In this document: one piece after another, positions 11,220 through 21,839 of the stretch
Position numbering within the stretch: the stretch's first letter is position 1
Layout: each line of letters begins with the position of its first letter
NCBI GenBank assembly: GCA_037043015.1
Contig: CM073324.1
Coordinates: 8,887,013-8,951,012 of the forward strand
Source of the DNA: Bryum argenteum
Taxonomy: Eukaryota; Streptophyta; Bryopsida; Bryales; Bryaceae
Reading direction: 5' to 3'
DNA length: 64,000 bases
Position numbers and translations under genes: made by a program
Notes under the pieces: generated by a model
The model's database searches: none
What the model saw: only the letters and a program-made list of their open reading frames with translations
What the model was told of the DNA's origin: nothing

Positions 11220-11686
11220 TAGGAAGGCAGGGTCGGCAAAAAATAGTTCCCAAAAAAATTGTCGAAAAATAAAATAAATTAATGGAGTAATTTGTCGAAG
11301 TCAACAAAAATTAATTCAATGAAAAGCCGAAAAAAAGAAAAAAAAAGTCTACAAGTCGGAATCTTCAAAATTACAGCTGTAGAAGAAGCCCTTATTATGC
11401 GTTGACAAAAATAATGCACAACTCATCACCTCCTCAAAATCAGCTGACGAGCAACCGTAGCCGAGTCCTTATCTCTTTGGTATAAGATCAGCGAAAATGG
11501 ATGAAAATCGAGCATTCAATGAATAGTATGAACGAAAATCAAACAAAACAGTTAGTTAACTGCCGGAAAAAATTAATGATGGCTATAAATAGCCGATTTT
11601 TTAATAATTGTTTTTGAGTTTGCCGACCCCTACTTTTTGAACTTTAATTTATTATTCGGCACAAAAGTGCCGACCTTGCCTTCCTA
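11220..11686. mobile_element. Short TIR element (MITE-like), 467 bp
   Basis: The left end TAGGAAGGCAGGGTCGGCA (11220-11238) and the right end TGCCGACCTTGCCTTCCTA (11668-11686) are inverted repeats, 18 of 19 matching. Subterminal GTCGGCAAAA and TTTGCCGACC motifs add symmetry. Flanks TACCATAG and TACGGTAG resemble a degraded 8-bp target duplication, which would suggest hAT, but this is uncertain. It has no coding capacity. Confidence 0.65.
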
Positions 11687-13234
11687 TTACGGTAGCTTTG
11701 TGATCAAATATGGGTATTTTATTTTAAGTACTATGTAGAGACCTAGAGACCTCATTGAAGGCGTTGTTGTCTGAGTGACCTTGAATTATTCTTGCATTTC
11801 TTGTAATTTCACCAATATCCTACCTTGGTGGTCACTCTCATTGGTGGAGCCCGTGTGGAAGCCGCATTGTTGGAAAGGAAAAATTTCAGCATCATCTTCC
11901 GTTGTTGGTCTCTCATCGGTAGAGCACACTTGAACCTCCACTCTTGCGTTGGTTGCTTCGCGACAGCTTGGATAAGGTATGTTGCTCTCATTCTCCAATT
12001 TCACTGGAATGTTCATACGGTAGATTTTGTTCATTATTCCTGTGGAATGTGCTGAGTGATAGTTTGAATAAGAAACATAACATAACAAAAAATAGTTTAT
12101 TTTGATTGCTCATATGTTAATATTTGTTTCTTCAACGGTTGATATGTTATTTTCATTCAGTCTCTTGTGATTCTCGATAAGGAAACCGATGATAATACAT
12201 ATATTTTGTATTTGTTGCAAAGTCAAGTCATTGAGTTGTTTAATTATTATTTCTCATCATTAACCCCTAACACCCCAATCAACCATTTTATGGTTGATCC
12301 CGAATTAGCAAGTATGAGATACAATGGCTTTTGTGCAATTATTTTATGTACAGTTTGTAGTATCCATTAGCCAGTAAAAGTATTGACATAGGCGTTGTCA
12401 TTTTCTGAGTCAGCCGTCAAGAATTAGCATACAGCACAAGCCCATCCATACATGCGTGGTACATTTAACCAACAAACTCTTTTTCATACAATACATGTAA
12501 CCTGCACAATAGTAGCATCACTGTGTCATCAACGTTGCACTTGTTAGAACCACGGTTGCTGTTGTTGAAGGACAATTGTCTAATCTGAATCTGAAGACCT
12601 CAATATAGCGTGGGCTCGAGACTAGTATGATGCCATGACGAAGGCTCACGATAACAGAGCTGAGGACGGCGTTTCGAAGGGCTCTTTTGCAAGCACAAGT
12701 ATTTGAGGCAATAGAAAAAGTCACAAAATTCTGGATTGAAAACTATTACTGTGGGGTGGCGCATGCTATAATCGAGGGAAGTAAGACCCTTATAGAACTA
12801 GCAATGTTTCAAACGGAACTAGAGCAAATAGCTGAAGAAAGGGTTGTGGATTACAATTTTAGCAAGGCGTACGGCACTGATTTTGAGCTTGAGTTTTGTC
12901 CACTCGATCACTTCGTTGGAACAATGCAATTGTTAGTTTAAAAAATTCTACCCACGCTGATCAACAAGCAGTAAGTACCGAGACGCGGAAGTGTTTGCAT
13001 TAGCATATGCAACTGACATTGCATATGAACAAAATCCTAAAACATCAATATACAATATTCCTGACATGAGACATCATATAATAGATTGCATTACACAATC
13101 AAAACTAATAATATTTCCTAAAAAAATATAATAATCATAACATATAAAATATATATAAAAATATATATCATAAGATATTAAACATCACTGATAATGCAGA
13201 GAGTAGCGAAGCCCTAGTATTTATAGGGCCTAAT
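11687..13234. other. Copia-relic interior and unassigned DNA
   Basis: No domain is recognised. An 84-codon frame at 12687-12941 (+) starts with TTG and resembles nothing I know. Alternating C and T or A and G regions near 11800-12050 give short frames on both strands. I treat this stretch as degenerate transposon DNA. Confidence 0.35.
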
Positions 13235-14022
13235 TAGACACAAGTACCTACTTTTTTGCTATGTGTGTTCAGGCAAGAAAATATTATCAACCAAAAGACA
13301 CCACATTTGAAGATGTAGAGGAGGGGACGATAAGCTACGAGTTGGAAGAAAAGCCCATCTTCCAAGCTCCACGATTATGTTATGGCACTACATACTCGCA
13401 CTACATACTAGTATTAGACTTATCTCTACAGCACAAGTCACCATCTCATACTAGCACTAGACTTATTTCCACGGTACAAGCCAATAACTCAGGGCTCTAT
13501 GAACTCAACATTTCACCTTACGAGAGCCGCTCATGCCATGTGAGAGCGCTACCGAAAGCTCAACTGTGGCACCGACATTTGAGACATCCGGGCACTACAT
13601 TTCTTCGGAAAATGCTTAGTAAGCTTTGCTGAAATACATAAGGGAACCATTTTCCTAAGAAGTGTAGTCTTCGGATGTCTCAAATGTCGGTGCTACAGTT
13701 GGGCTTTCGGCAGCGCTGTCAGATGGCATGAGCAGCTCTTGTACAGTGAAATGCTGAGTTCATAGAGTCCTGAGTTATTGGCTAATACCGTGGAAATAAG
13801 TCTAGTGTCAGTATGAGATGGTGACTTGTGCTGTAGAGATAAGTCTAGTGCCGGTATGTAGTGCCATAACATAAGTGTGGAGGTTGGAAGATGGGCTTTT
13901 CTTCCAACTCGCAGGACGAATGCTTATTGTCTCCTCCTCTACATCTTCAAATTTGGTCTCTTTTGGTTGATAATATTTTCTTGCCTGAACACACATAGCG
14001 AGAAACTAGATACTTGTGTCTA
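13235..14022. repeat. Large palindrome: inverted duplication of a copia GAG-pre-integrase fragment
   Basis: The left arm (13235-13615, 381 bp) and right arm (13648-14022, 375 bp) are near-perfect reverse complements around a 32-nt centre. Each arm encodes the same fragment, ending on the left with the GAG-pre-integrase signature WHRHLRHPGTTFLRKM. The right arm carries it on the minus strand starting from MCVQARKYYQPK. Differences are scattered point changes and small indels. A transcript through it would fold into a hairpin of about 370 bp. Confidence 0.85.
13261..13632 (+). pseudogene. Copia polyprotein fragment (GAG-pre-integrase), left arm of palindrome
   Basis: This 123-codon frame ends in a typical copia GAG-pre-integrase/integrase-start motif (AQLWHRHLRHPG). 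It has no zinc knuckle, protease or remainder of integrase, so it is a truncated relic. Its inverted twin lies at about 13640-13996 on the minus strand. Confidence 0.7.
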
Positions 14023-14406
14023 AGTAGTTTATATAAAATAATTATCAATAAGGCTTATACTAGAAAATAAAGTATAATGCATCATAAGCATCTTAAAGAA
14101 TCAAAATAATATAAAAATAAGGATGGGAAAATATACCATGATTGAAGTTCTCTTGTTTTAAATTAGTGCATTCGTTGTATAGTGATGCCCTCTGATATTA
14201 AGCAAACTCTAAGCAAGCTCTTTACAAAAAATACTATGTACCAAACCTTATTCAAGCTCTCTCTGGAAATTGTAAAAAAGAAACACTTTGCAACAAGCAT
14301 GAAAACAAATACAAAGAATAAACCAAAAAAATCATCTAAAAATAGGGGAAAACAACAAGAAGAGGGTGTAAAATTGGCAAAGAGCTACACAAAGCTATGG
14401 TGGAGG

Positions 14407-14408
<2 letters not shown>

Positions 14409-14445
<37 letters not shown>
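14409..14445. repeat. Poly(A) run of about 35 bases
   Basis: This nearly pure A tract lies in the leader region of the copia relic. The inverted copy of the same region at 10740-10760 has only a short T run, so the tract expanded after duplication. Confidence 0.9.
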
Positions 14446-14447
<2 letters not shown>

Positions 14448-14463
14448 AACGGTACTTATAACA

Positions 14464-14676
14464 TGATGAGAAGGAGAAGGAAGAGAGAACACAGAAAATG
14501 AGCAAGAAGGAATTGGAATGAGCAAGCAGCTCCATTTTACAATGTATATATATATATTGTACAAATACAACTAGTTAACAACGAGTTAACTAAAGTGAAG
14601 TAATACATATGCTATCTAGATACGGACTAGAAAAGTAGATACTAGTAGATTCTAGAGAGAATGGAATATCTCAACA
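14464..14676 (-). repeat. LTR (right, 5' LTR of the minus-strand copia relic)
   Basis: This 213-bp sequence matches the LTR at 10288-10500 with scattered substitutions. It ends in CTCAACA only about 320 bp upstream of the GSA start codon. A TATATAG sits at 14689-14695, just outside it. Confidence 0.75.
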
Positions 14677-14997
14677 AAAACAACTTAGTATATAGTAATA
14701 AAAAATTCCAGGGTTTGTTTTAAAGACGATAAAGATATTCCAGATATTTTCCGCTTCGACCGTAAAGAAATCCGCGCCTTCTTTTCCTTTCCCACTTCGA
14801 TCGACGGTTCCAACGTTCGCATGAGGGGAACGAAAATGGAAGATTGCCCAATCCCGAGAGGCGAAGACTATCCTATCCATTTCCGAGGGCTTTGAGATTG
14901 TTGCTGGGCCGCCCTCGTTGTTGTCTCTCTTGCATTGTTGTTGTTGTTGTTGGAATTTCAGGTCCATCCCCGGGGTTGCTCGCAAAGGAAGTTCGCA

Positions 14998-17075
14998 ATG
15001 GCGGCCGTGGCGTCCATTTCCGCAGTCTCCGCCAGTTTCACGACCCTGTCGAATTCGTCGACGAAGCCCTCATCGGCCTTGCCGGCATTCCATGGACTCA
15101 AGGCCACTGCTTCCGGAGCTTCCACCGAGTTTGCTGCTCGCGTCGCGTCCCAGTGCGTTGCTGCGTCCGCTGGTAGCCGAGGTGTTGTCGCCATGACCGC
15201 GGATGTGGCCACCAAGTTCTCCACCAAGAAGTCTGAAGAGACTTTTACAGCTGCCAAGGTAAGCCCCTGCATTTCCATCCTCGAGGTTTTGCGAAATTCG
15301 AGTATAGGCTACCTCTTTCGTACGAGGGTGTCACTGCATTTTTTGGGAATAAATAATCTCTGTGAGAAAGAATCAAATTCAGCATGGGGTTAACGGAAGG
15401 GTTTATGCCGAAGCGGAGTGCTTCATTATTTGCGTGGAATGAACCAAGGGTTTACATTTTTACAGCAATTGCCTCGAAGTTCACATTGATTTCGTAGATA
15501 GATTTGAGCTCGTCGAGATACTAATTGTTGTATGCATGTTCAAGATTATTGAAGTTCTGTATGTGGATTTGAAGGTTTAGTATTGCTTCGGAGGTTTAGT
15601 CACGGTTTTTAGGAGTGCCCTTGAATTTCAGTTGAGAGTAAAGCTGTTATTCTGGATGTGCAGGACTTGATGCCAGGAGGTGTGAACTCTCCCGTCCGAG
15701 CGTTCAAATCCGTTGGAGGCCAGCCTATTGTCTTTGACAGAGTGAAGGGCTCCAAGGCTTGGGATGTTGACGGCAACGAGTACGTTGATTACGTTGGCTC
15801 CTGGGGGCCTGCCATCATCGGTGCTTGTGACGACGCGGTAAGAAAAGATGGGAACAGATCGTCCTAGGTTGCACGACATGCGTTGAGATGCTGACATGGT
15901 GCTGTCCATCAGGTGAACGAAGAACTCATCAAGACATTGAGGAAGGGCACCAGCTTCGGAGCACCCTGTGTATTGGAGAACGAGTTGGCCCAGATGGTGA
16001 TCGATGCAGTTCCCAGCATTGAGATGGTGCGGTTCGTGAACTCTGGAACCGAGGCTTGTATGGGCATGCTCCGTCTCGCTCGTGCTTACACTAGTCGCGA
16101 GAAGATTCTCAAGTTCGAGGGATGCTACCACGGACATGCGGATTCCTTCTTGGTGAAGGCAGGTAGTGGTGTGGCAACTCTGGGTCTGCCCGATTCTCCG
16201 GGAGTCCCCGCCTCATCCACGGCATCCACATTGACGGCTGCTTACAACGACTTGGACGCTGTGAAGGAAATCTTTGCCGCAAACAAGGGTGAGATTGCGG
16301 CCGTTGTGCTGGAGCCTGTGGTTGGAAACTCGGGCTTCATCGTCCCCCACAAGGAATTTTTGCAAGGACTGAGAGAGATCACTGAGCAAGACGGAGCTCT
16401 GCTGGTGTTCGACGAAGTTATGACTGGCTTCCGTATCGCTTATGGAGGTGCCCAGCAGCACTTCGGCATCACCCCTGACATCACCACTCTGGGGAAGATC
16501 ATCGGAGGAGGACTCCCCGTCGGAGCCTATGGAGGAAAGCGGGAGGTTATGGAGATGGTTGCTCCTGCTGGACCCATGTACCAGGCCGGCACCTTGAGTG
16601 GCAATCCACTCGCAATGACAGCCGGAATCCACACCCTGCGAAGGCTGAAGCAGGCCGGTTCTTATGAGCACTTGGACAAAGTTACTGGGAAGCTTGTGGA
16701 CGGCATTCTCCAGGCTGCACGAGATGCTGGCCACGAGGTCTGCGGTGGACATATCAGTGGAATGTTTGGCTTCTTTTTCTGTGCTGGACCTGTGAACAAC
16801 TTCGACGATGCCAAGAAGAGCGACACTGCCAAGTTCGCTAAGTTCCACCGGTACGTCCTTGTCTACATTTTGATAGTTCATCAAATTGTTCAATCTGTTC
16901 GTGTGTTGAATTTTATGCTTACTTTGTCCTCATTGCTGTGCACAGGGGGATGCTCGAACGAGGAGTGTATCTTGCTCCTTCGCAATATGAAGCCGGATTT
17001 ACCAGCTTGGCCCACACTGACGCAGATATTGATTTTACCATTGCTGCTGCCACAGAGGTCCTTAAGTCTCTTTGA
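14998..17075 (+). CDS. GSA: Glutamate-1-semialdehyde 2,1-aminomutase, plastid precursor
   Basis: This enzyme converts glutamate-1-semialdehyde to 5-aminolevulinate, the last step of the plastid C5 route to chlorophyll and haem, using pyridoxal phosphate. The predicted CDS is exons 14998-15258, 15664-15837, 15913-16850 and 16946-17075, all GT-AG and phase-consistent, giving about 500 aa. The first 70-80 residues are rich in S, A and T with few acids, as in a chloroplast transit peptide. The mature part starts near [14 protein letters not shown]. Visible family motifs are [50 protein letters not shown] and the Schiff-base lysine in [16 protein letters not shown] (about residue 340). The C-terminus [16 protein letters not shown] is canonical. 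Exon 1 also reads past its donor, but only splicing gives the family sequence. It converges on fibrillarin, and a copia LTR ends about 320 bp upstream of the ATG. Identity is very secure. Confidence 0.96.
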
Positions 17076-18008
17076 ATGTAAGCCGTGGTTTTATCTCTAG
17101 AACCGCGATTCTTTTTTGCAGAAAGACAATTGAGGTAGAAGGTATCACGTGCATGTATCTGATCAGGCTGAAAGCCTACAATTATCTATGATGAGTAATA
17201 TAGCGGACTCGCATGTCCTTTTGTACACTTCTTTCGCGTATTTTTTGTATCTTCCAACAAGTAAGCCTTGATCTTTGGTTTAGTATCGGAAACAGCTCCA
17301 TTCACAATCTGGGAAAAAATAAGGTAAGTATGGTACTATGTCGTAGCAGGGAACATGTTTGCCCTCCTTCAACAAGCGAACCTTGATCTTCGATTGGATA
17401 TCAGAAACAGCTCTATGCGATTTGGAAAAGAGAGAAGTTGACATTCAGGAACAGATCTATTCACGGCTTGCAAAAAGAAACGAAAAGAAAAGAAAAGGGT
17501 ACTTTCATGAGAAGAGAAGGAGGGTTGAGAAACTTGCCCGCGTTGGCACTTCACTAATGATGTCGTGCCACAACGGCAAAGGGCTAGTAGTCCAAATTGG
17601 AATAGAACACTTAATCGTTGAAACTTAACAATGCTGCGAACGTGGAAGTCAATTTGCAATTCAGTTGCAAAATAAACGTTCTAGCGAGTTCTACCAAACA
17701 TGCTCACCGACCGTGGAATTCCTTCCTCCTGATATTAATCAATGCCCATCGTTTCGACTAAGAGGATAAATGAGGAAATTTTCGGTTCGTGACAAAGCAT
17801 ATCTCAACCCTAAAAATCACATTCAGCACAAGTTCTCCCATGCCAGTCCCCTGATCAACAGACAGTAGAGTTGATAATCGATGCAAACGCAGGAACTTAC
17901 AAAAATAACTTCGTGTGGATCCACAAGTTGGGGTCAAAATTCAGGTTTCCGTTGTGAAGTGGTGAAAAAGGTCTACTCTACAACCTAATTAACATAAATT
18001 TACTACAT
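17076..18008. other. Convergent intergenic region, with a local duplication
   Basis: This lies between the 3' ends of GSA (+) and fibrillarin (-). A block of about 60 bp at 17255-17315 (TCTTCCAACAAGTAAGCCTT onward) recurs with changes at 17363-17425 (TCCTTCAACAAGCGAACCTT onward). Both contain CAGAAACAGCTC or CGGAAACAGCTC. No gene is recognised; the 89-codon frame at 17359 is probably chance. Confidence 0.5.
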
Positions 18009-18965
18009 CTACGATCCGGCGGCAGGCTTTGCCTTCTTCGGCGCACGGTAACTACCAACTACACAAGCGTGATCTCGCTCGAAGGGTTCCAACGTCACTT
18101 GCTCTGCTGGCTTGAACTGCTCCTTCTGCAACTTCTTCACCTCAGCCGCGAACACAGCTTCCGCAGGCACAGTCGAGTCAATACAGTTCGCCTTGATCGA
18201 AATCACAAAGTGTCCACCATTCTTCAAAAAGTTGTGCGCGTTGATCGCCACAATACGAGCTTGGTCGGGCTGCGCAACATCGGCAAAGATCACATCCACC
18301 ATCCCCACCAACATGCGGTACTTCATCGGATGGCGAGCGTCCTCGATGATGGGGATTACGTTTGTCCGCTTCTTGGCCATGTTTACAAGGTCACGCCCAC
18401 TGCGGTGAGAGAATTCCACAGCGTACACAATGCCTGATGGACCCACCAGGTCGGACACATGAGAAACTGTGGTTCCAGACGCAGCTCCAAGGTACAACAC
18501 ATGGGCACCGGGCTTAATCCAGATGTTGTCCACACCACCCAGCACGGCTGCCGCCAGCTTCGACCTGAACGGGTTCCACACACGGTACTCCGTCTTCGTT
18601 CCGTCCTCATTGTCGACTGAAATCCGCTTCTCCCCGTACACGCTCTCTCCGGGCACCATGTTCTTGGTGACGAGCGCGTCTTCCTTGCCCTTGGCAACGA
18701 ACACACCCTCGTGCCTGTGGGGCTCGATGATCACCTTGGCACCTCCCTTCATGCCAGCGCCTCCTCGGCCCCCACCGCGGCCACCTCCTCGGCCTCCGCG
18801 GCCTCCCCGGCCACCTCGGTCACCCCCACGTCCGCCTCTGAAGCCTCCTCTGTCACCACCTCGGCCCCCGCCGCGGCCTCCTCGGAAGCCGCCTCCTCCA
18901 CGGCCTCCGCCATCGCCTCTTCCGCCCCGAAAGCCCCCACCTCCTCTCGTCAACGGAGGCCTCAT
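18009..18965 (-). CDS. FIB: Fibrillarin, rRNA 2'-O-methyltransferase
   Basis: Fibrillarin is the SAM-dependent methyltransferase of box C/D snoRNPs. It methylates ribose 2'-OH groups of pre-rRNA in the nucleolus and also methylates a histone H2A glutamine. The start chosen is [10 protein letters not shown] at 18965; an in-frame upstream ATG would add a hydrophobic, unconserved leader and is more likely 5'UTR. That gives 318 aa. Residues about 7-75 form a GAR domain of RGG and FRGG repeats. The catalytic domain follows, with the SAM-binding motif [17 protein letters not shown], then [36 protein letters not shown] and [14 protein letters not shown]. The whole CDS is one uninterrupted exon, whereas the plant fibrillarin genes I recall have introns. 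It could be an intronless ancestral form or a retrocopy, but there are no decay signs. Confidence 0.96.
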   Translation of the reverse strand: MRPPLTRGGGGFRGGRGDGGGRGGGGFRGGRGGGRGGDRGGFRGGRGGDRGGRGGRGGRGGGRGGGRGGAGMKGGAKVIIEPHRHEGVFVAKGKEDALVTKNMVPGESVYGEKRISVDNEDGTKTEYRVWNPFRSKLAAAVLGGVDNIWIKPGAHVLYLGAASGTTVSHVSDLVGPSGIVYAVEFSHRSGRDLVNMAKKRTNVIPIIEDARHPMKYRMLVGMVDVIFADVAQPDQARIVAINAHNFLKNGGHFVISIKANCIDSTVPAEAVFAAEVKKLQKEQFKPAEQVTLEPFERDHACVVGSYRAPKKAKPAAGS

Positions 18966-19064
18966 GATTCCAGCAGCTTCAAAACAATGCAACAAATTGA
19001 GCTGCGAAAAACAAAACAGACTCAGAAAGAACTCAAAAAGAGTTTGCCGCACTAGAAGTGCAGT

Positions 19065-19184
19065 GCAAGGTTTAGGGTTTTAGAGAAGGGTGCGGTCGCT
19101 GCCCAAATTAGGGTTCAGGTTTTACGAACCCGCTTCAGATTCCCTTCAATTTAGAATAGCAGGCAACTTATACACTAAAGCCCA
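19065..19184 (-). promoter_or_regulatory. Telo-box and site II promoter motifs of fibrillarin
   Basis: Read on the minus strand, AAAACCCTAAACC lies at about 19069-19082 and AACCCTAAT near 19102-19110. These are telo-box motifs (AAACCCTA). TGGGCT lies at 19179-19184 and matches site II (TGGGCY). This pairing is well known upstream of plant ribosomal-protein and nucleolar genes and fits co-regulation with ribosome biogenesis. Exact base positions were read by eye. Confidence 0.6.
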
Positions 19185-19379
19185 TCCCGTTATCGCAACT
19201 CGCAAGTGTGGAAAAGTCATTTGGGTTTCGCCTTCTTATTAATACAAGGAAAGGTGAGGTAATTGAATTAAATCTAGATTCTTGAACTTAAAAGTGAAAT
19301 AAGTAAAGGTTAAGGTCGTTTTTGGATATACAATTCACTATGAATGTTTTAGGTAGGGAGTTAAATTGTACATAGGGTT

Positions 19380-20330
19380 CAAGGACAAAAAACATATGGT
19401 CATTACCAAATCACTTCTCAAATTCCAAAGTGATCCAAATTGTAACCTTCATCGATTTTACAAGGGCAACCTTCAAAATTTTCAAAGCAAGCTTCAAAGC
19501 TTTTTGAAAATTTGAGAGTTTCGTTAAAAAAATTGCCAAAAAACCAAAAACTTATAGAGCTACCAACGTGGCGTTCATTTTCTCCGTAAATTACATACAA
19601 TTAACGTGGTGTGTGTTTTACAGAATCGTCATTTTTATACCTTCTTCGGGAAAGTAAATTGGACAAAGGATCTAGAATCAAATAAGTCTCTACAATTTTT
19701 ACATAGACATGCATAACTTAGTTGCTTGCATGGAAAAGGATTTTTAAAAAAAATGTTAGGGGTACAAATCGTCAACTCCTTCTTTGCACAAAGTAGAAAA
19801 TGGTTGCTAGAGATTGCTCTAAAAATATATTACCATGAACTTTGAACGTTATGATCTTACAAATGGCGACAGTTAAAATTTCACATGGTAGTAAGGATTG
19901 TATTTAGATTTGAGATCCTACAATGACAGCACAAATTAAAATGGTAGAAAAGTTTACAATATTTTTTCTTAAGACTTTTACTAGATGCTCAATGTGTATG
20001 TGATAAAATTTACAAAGCCAAATTCTAATTCCAAAACCTTCACCCAGAAATTATAGGTTTGAAGTCCAAAAAGGGCAATTTTAATTTAGTAATTTTAAAA
20101 TAATTGGGAGACAAACTTTTGATGTTATGATTTCCCAAATGGTAAACAAAGCGATCAATTTTTAGGATATTTAGCAATATAATCTTAGGTACAAAGTCTT
20201 AGAGTCAAACGTTCAAAAAAAATAAAATACATCGGATCTCATCTTCGATATGCATAGAGGTAGAAATTGCAGTTTTGTGGTTTCAAGCTTTCAAAAGCTT
20301 ACAAGGATCTATAGAGGCTAAATATAATGG
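19380..20330 (+). repeat. Dispersed repeat family 2: two partial copies in tandem
   Basis: The segments at 19390-19900 and 19985-20230 each resemble parts of the MITE at 57477-58399 in the same orientation. Examples are GTCATTACCAAAT / GTTCATTACCAAAT, TTTTACAAGGGCAACCT / TTTTACAAGGGCAGCCT, AATGTGTATGTG with ATAAAATT or GTAAAATT after it, and GTTATGATCT/GTTATGATTT blocks. No clear TTAA-flanked termini are left, so these are decayed fragments. Confidence 0.6.
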
Positions 20331-20990
20331 CTTTATCCAACAAAAGGAACTTGCCTTGTTTCTCAGATTCGAATGAGAGATCCTTCTAATACTCCCCCTA
20401 TTGTACAAAGGGGTAAATCCAATGGACTTAGGGCCTCAACATCCAAATACATTAAGACTACACCCTATTGAATACTGTGATCAAAATAAAAAAGTATAAT
20501 CTATTCACATAGATATATTAAAGTGATACTAAATAGGTTGGAGTTCCTCTTCTTCTTACAAGTGTGATAATAACGAGGGTGTAACAATAGACCTAGGTGA
20601 ATATATAGACTACATTTGTTGCAAAGACTTTTGCTACCACTACATATAGTAAGTGGCTCAAAAACTCGCTAGAATTACAGTTTGGGTAGCTTGATGAAAA
20701 GTGGCAAAGCAAGTTAATTTTCAGAAGAAGAGAAAAGTCTGAAATTACTTTCCTTTACCACTCGAAATCAAAAGTTTTGAATGAAAAATAATTTAGTTAT
20801 GAATTTGGGAAGTGGAACCCATATGTGTACCCATAGACAATTAACCTAAAATGTACACCATGAGTACAATAAAATTTGAAGTTGAAAGTTAGAATGTACC
20901 TCTTGCTTGAATAGGTCTAGTGAACAGTTCCTAGTGCCGTGCTGGTTTTGAGCCACCAACCATGTAGTTTTGGGTGCAAAAGGCACCACA
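20331..20990. other. AT-rich spacer
   Basis: No gene, RNA or clear repeat was recognised. It ends at the SINE-like head. Confidence 0.4.
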
Positions 20991-21240
20991 AGCCTTGGCT
21001 TGGTGGTTAGGGCTTTGCCCCCAATGAGGAGGTTGTAGGTTCTATTCCCCATGCCGGCGTGGTGCTCACCACTATAGTCCACCCAACTATTGTGGGGGGT
21101 CCTTGGACCTTGTTGTATGGGTACCTCAAAGCCCTTTGGGGGATACTATGTCAAGTATCCTCGAGGCACTTGTAACTAACTAGAAACTAGCGTAGTTATA
21201 GTGTCCACCCTCGACAGGGGGAAGTAGTATTGTTCCAATT
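20990..21240 (+). mobile_element. tRNA-derived SINE-like sequence
   Basis: A box A-like TGGCTTGGTGGT (20996-21007) is followed 30 nt later by a box B-like GGTTCTATTCC (21038-21048), one change from GGTTCGANTCC. This spacing and motif pair mark an internal RNA polymerase III promoter, as in plant SINEs. The surrounding bases do not form a tRNA cloverleaf, so it is not a tRNA gene. The 3' end is not defined; 21240 is an estimate. Confidence 0.5.
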
Positions 21241-21249
21241 TTCCCTTGT

Positions 21250-21839
21250 TCGGTGGCCATCGGAATATTAGCATTACAAACGGACACTCCATTCATGCCG
21301 GCCCCTTAGAAAGGGACCGGAGTTTCTATCTATCTTTTGGGTGCAAATACATGGGTGCAAATACACCGAGGATATCTTTCGTCAGGTAGACGGGAAATAA
21401 AATGCTCCTCGAAATGCCCGGATATCGTCCCAGTGCAATGGTCTCGCGGCGGGTATGTGACGGCGGGTATGCTCACCGGGTATCTAGCGCGATGGGGAAG
21501 AGCGGGCATTCCCGCTCGAGCAGCGCAGCGGCTCGATCAACCCCCGTCGCGAACGGGAGCCCCTGCAGGCGAACGGCTGCGGGAGCGGCGCCCACGGTTC
21601 CTTCGACGGAGCAGTCTCGACAGGCCCATCTCCGTCCCTTCCTCTCAGCGCTTTCAGTTGGCAGGGTTTTAAGTTACAGCAAGTTCCAAACTCTCTGTCA
21701 TCACTCCCATTCTGTTCCAGATTCCTTTTTTGCCCTTTTTGCAATTCTTTGTCCTTTTGGGTCGTTGAGATATTGGAGATTCAAAGGTGACTCTGGTGAG
21801 AACTGCATTGTGCCTGCTGGGTATGATCGTGCATTCGGA
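21250..21839 (+). promoter_or_regulatory. Upstream region of homoserine kinase
   Basis: This moderately GC-rich stretch contains open frames on both strands without family resemblance. It probably holds the promoter and leader of the homoserine kinase gene. I could not identify a TATA box with confidence. Confidence 0.3.

Larger units (their letters stand above)
10288..14676 (-). mobile_element. Decayed Ty1/copia element with rearranged interior
   Basis: Two 213-bp LTR copies bracket 4.4 kb. A polypurine tract sits at the left LTR. A degenerate primer-binding-site region sits next to the right LTR (read on plus: CGGTACTTATAACA; compare GTGCTGATAACGTG beside the intact copia LTR at 55959). 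The interior retains only a GAG-pre-integrase fragment, present as an inverted duplication (13235-14022), plus an inverted copy of the PBS-side leader at about 10715-10850. No matching 5-bp target duplication was found (left AATAT, right AAAAA). The interior also carries a separate TIR element at 11220-11686. Confidence 0.6.

Noticed and set aside
12687..12941. 84-codon plus frame
   Set aside because: It starts with TTG, has no family resemblance and lies in a transposon relic. Kept only as a note.
10281..14681. 5-bp target duplication for the copia relic
   Set aside because: The flanks AATAT and AAAAA do not match. The element was rearranged or its edge eroded.
15628..16893. Long minus-strand frames opposite GSA
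   Set aside because: They are antisense shadows of conserved GSA exons with no family resemblance.
18966..19052. N-terminal extension of fibrillarin from the upstream ATG
   Set aside because: The added residues are hydrophobic and unlike fibrillarin N-termini, while MRPP followed by RGG repeats is the usual start.
18469..19083. Plus-strand proline-rich frame of about 200 codons
   Set aside because: It is the antisense of the RGG-repeat-encoding part of fibrillarin. GC-rich repeats lack stops on the opposite strand.
21337..21672. 111-codon plus frame upstream of homoserine kinase
   Set aside because: It has no conserved motif and lies in the likely promoter/leader. Overlapping frames on both strands reflect local GC content.
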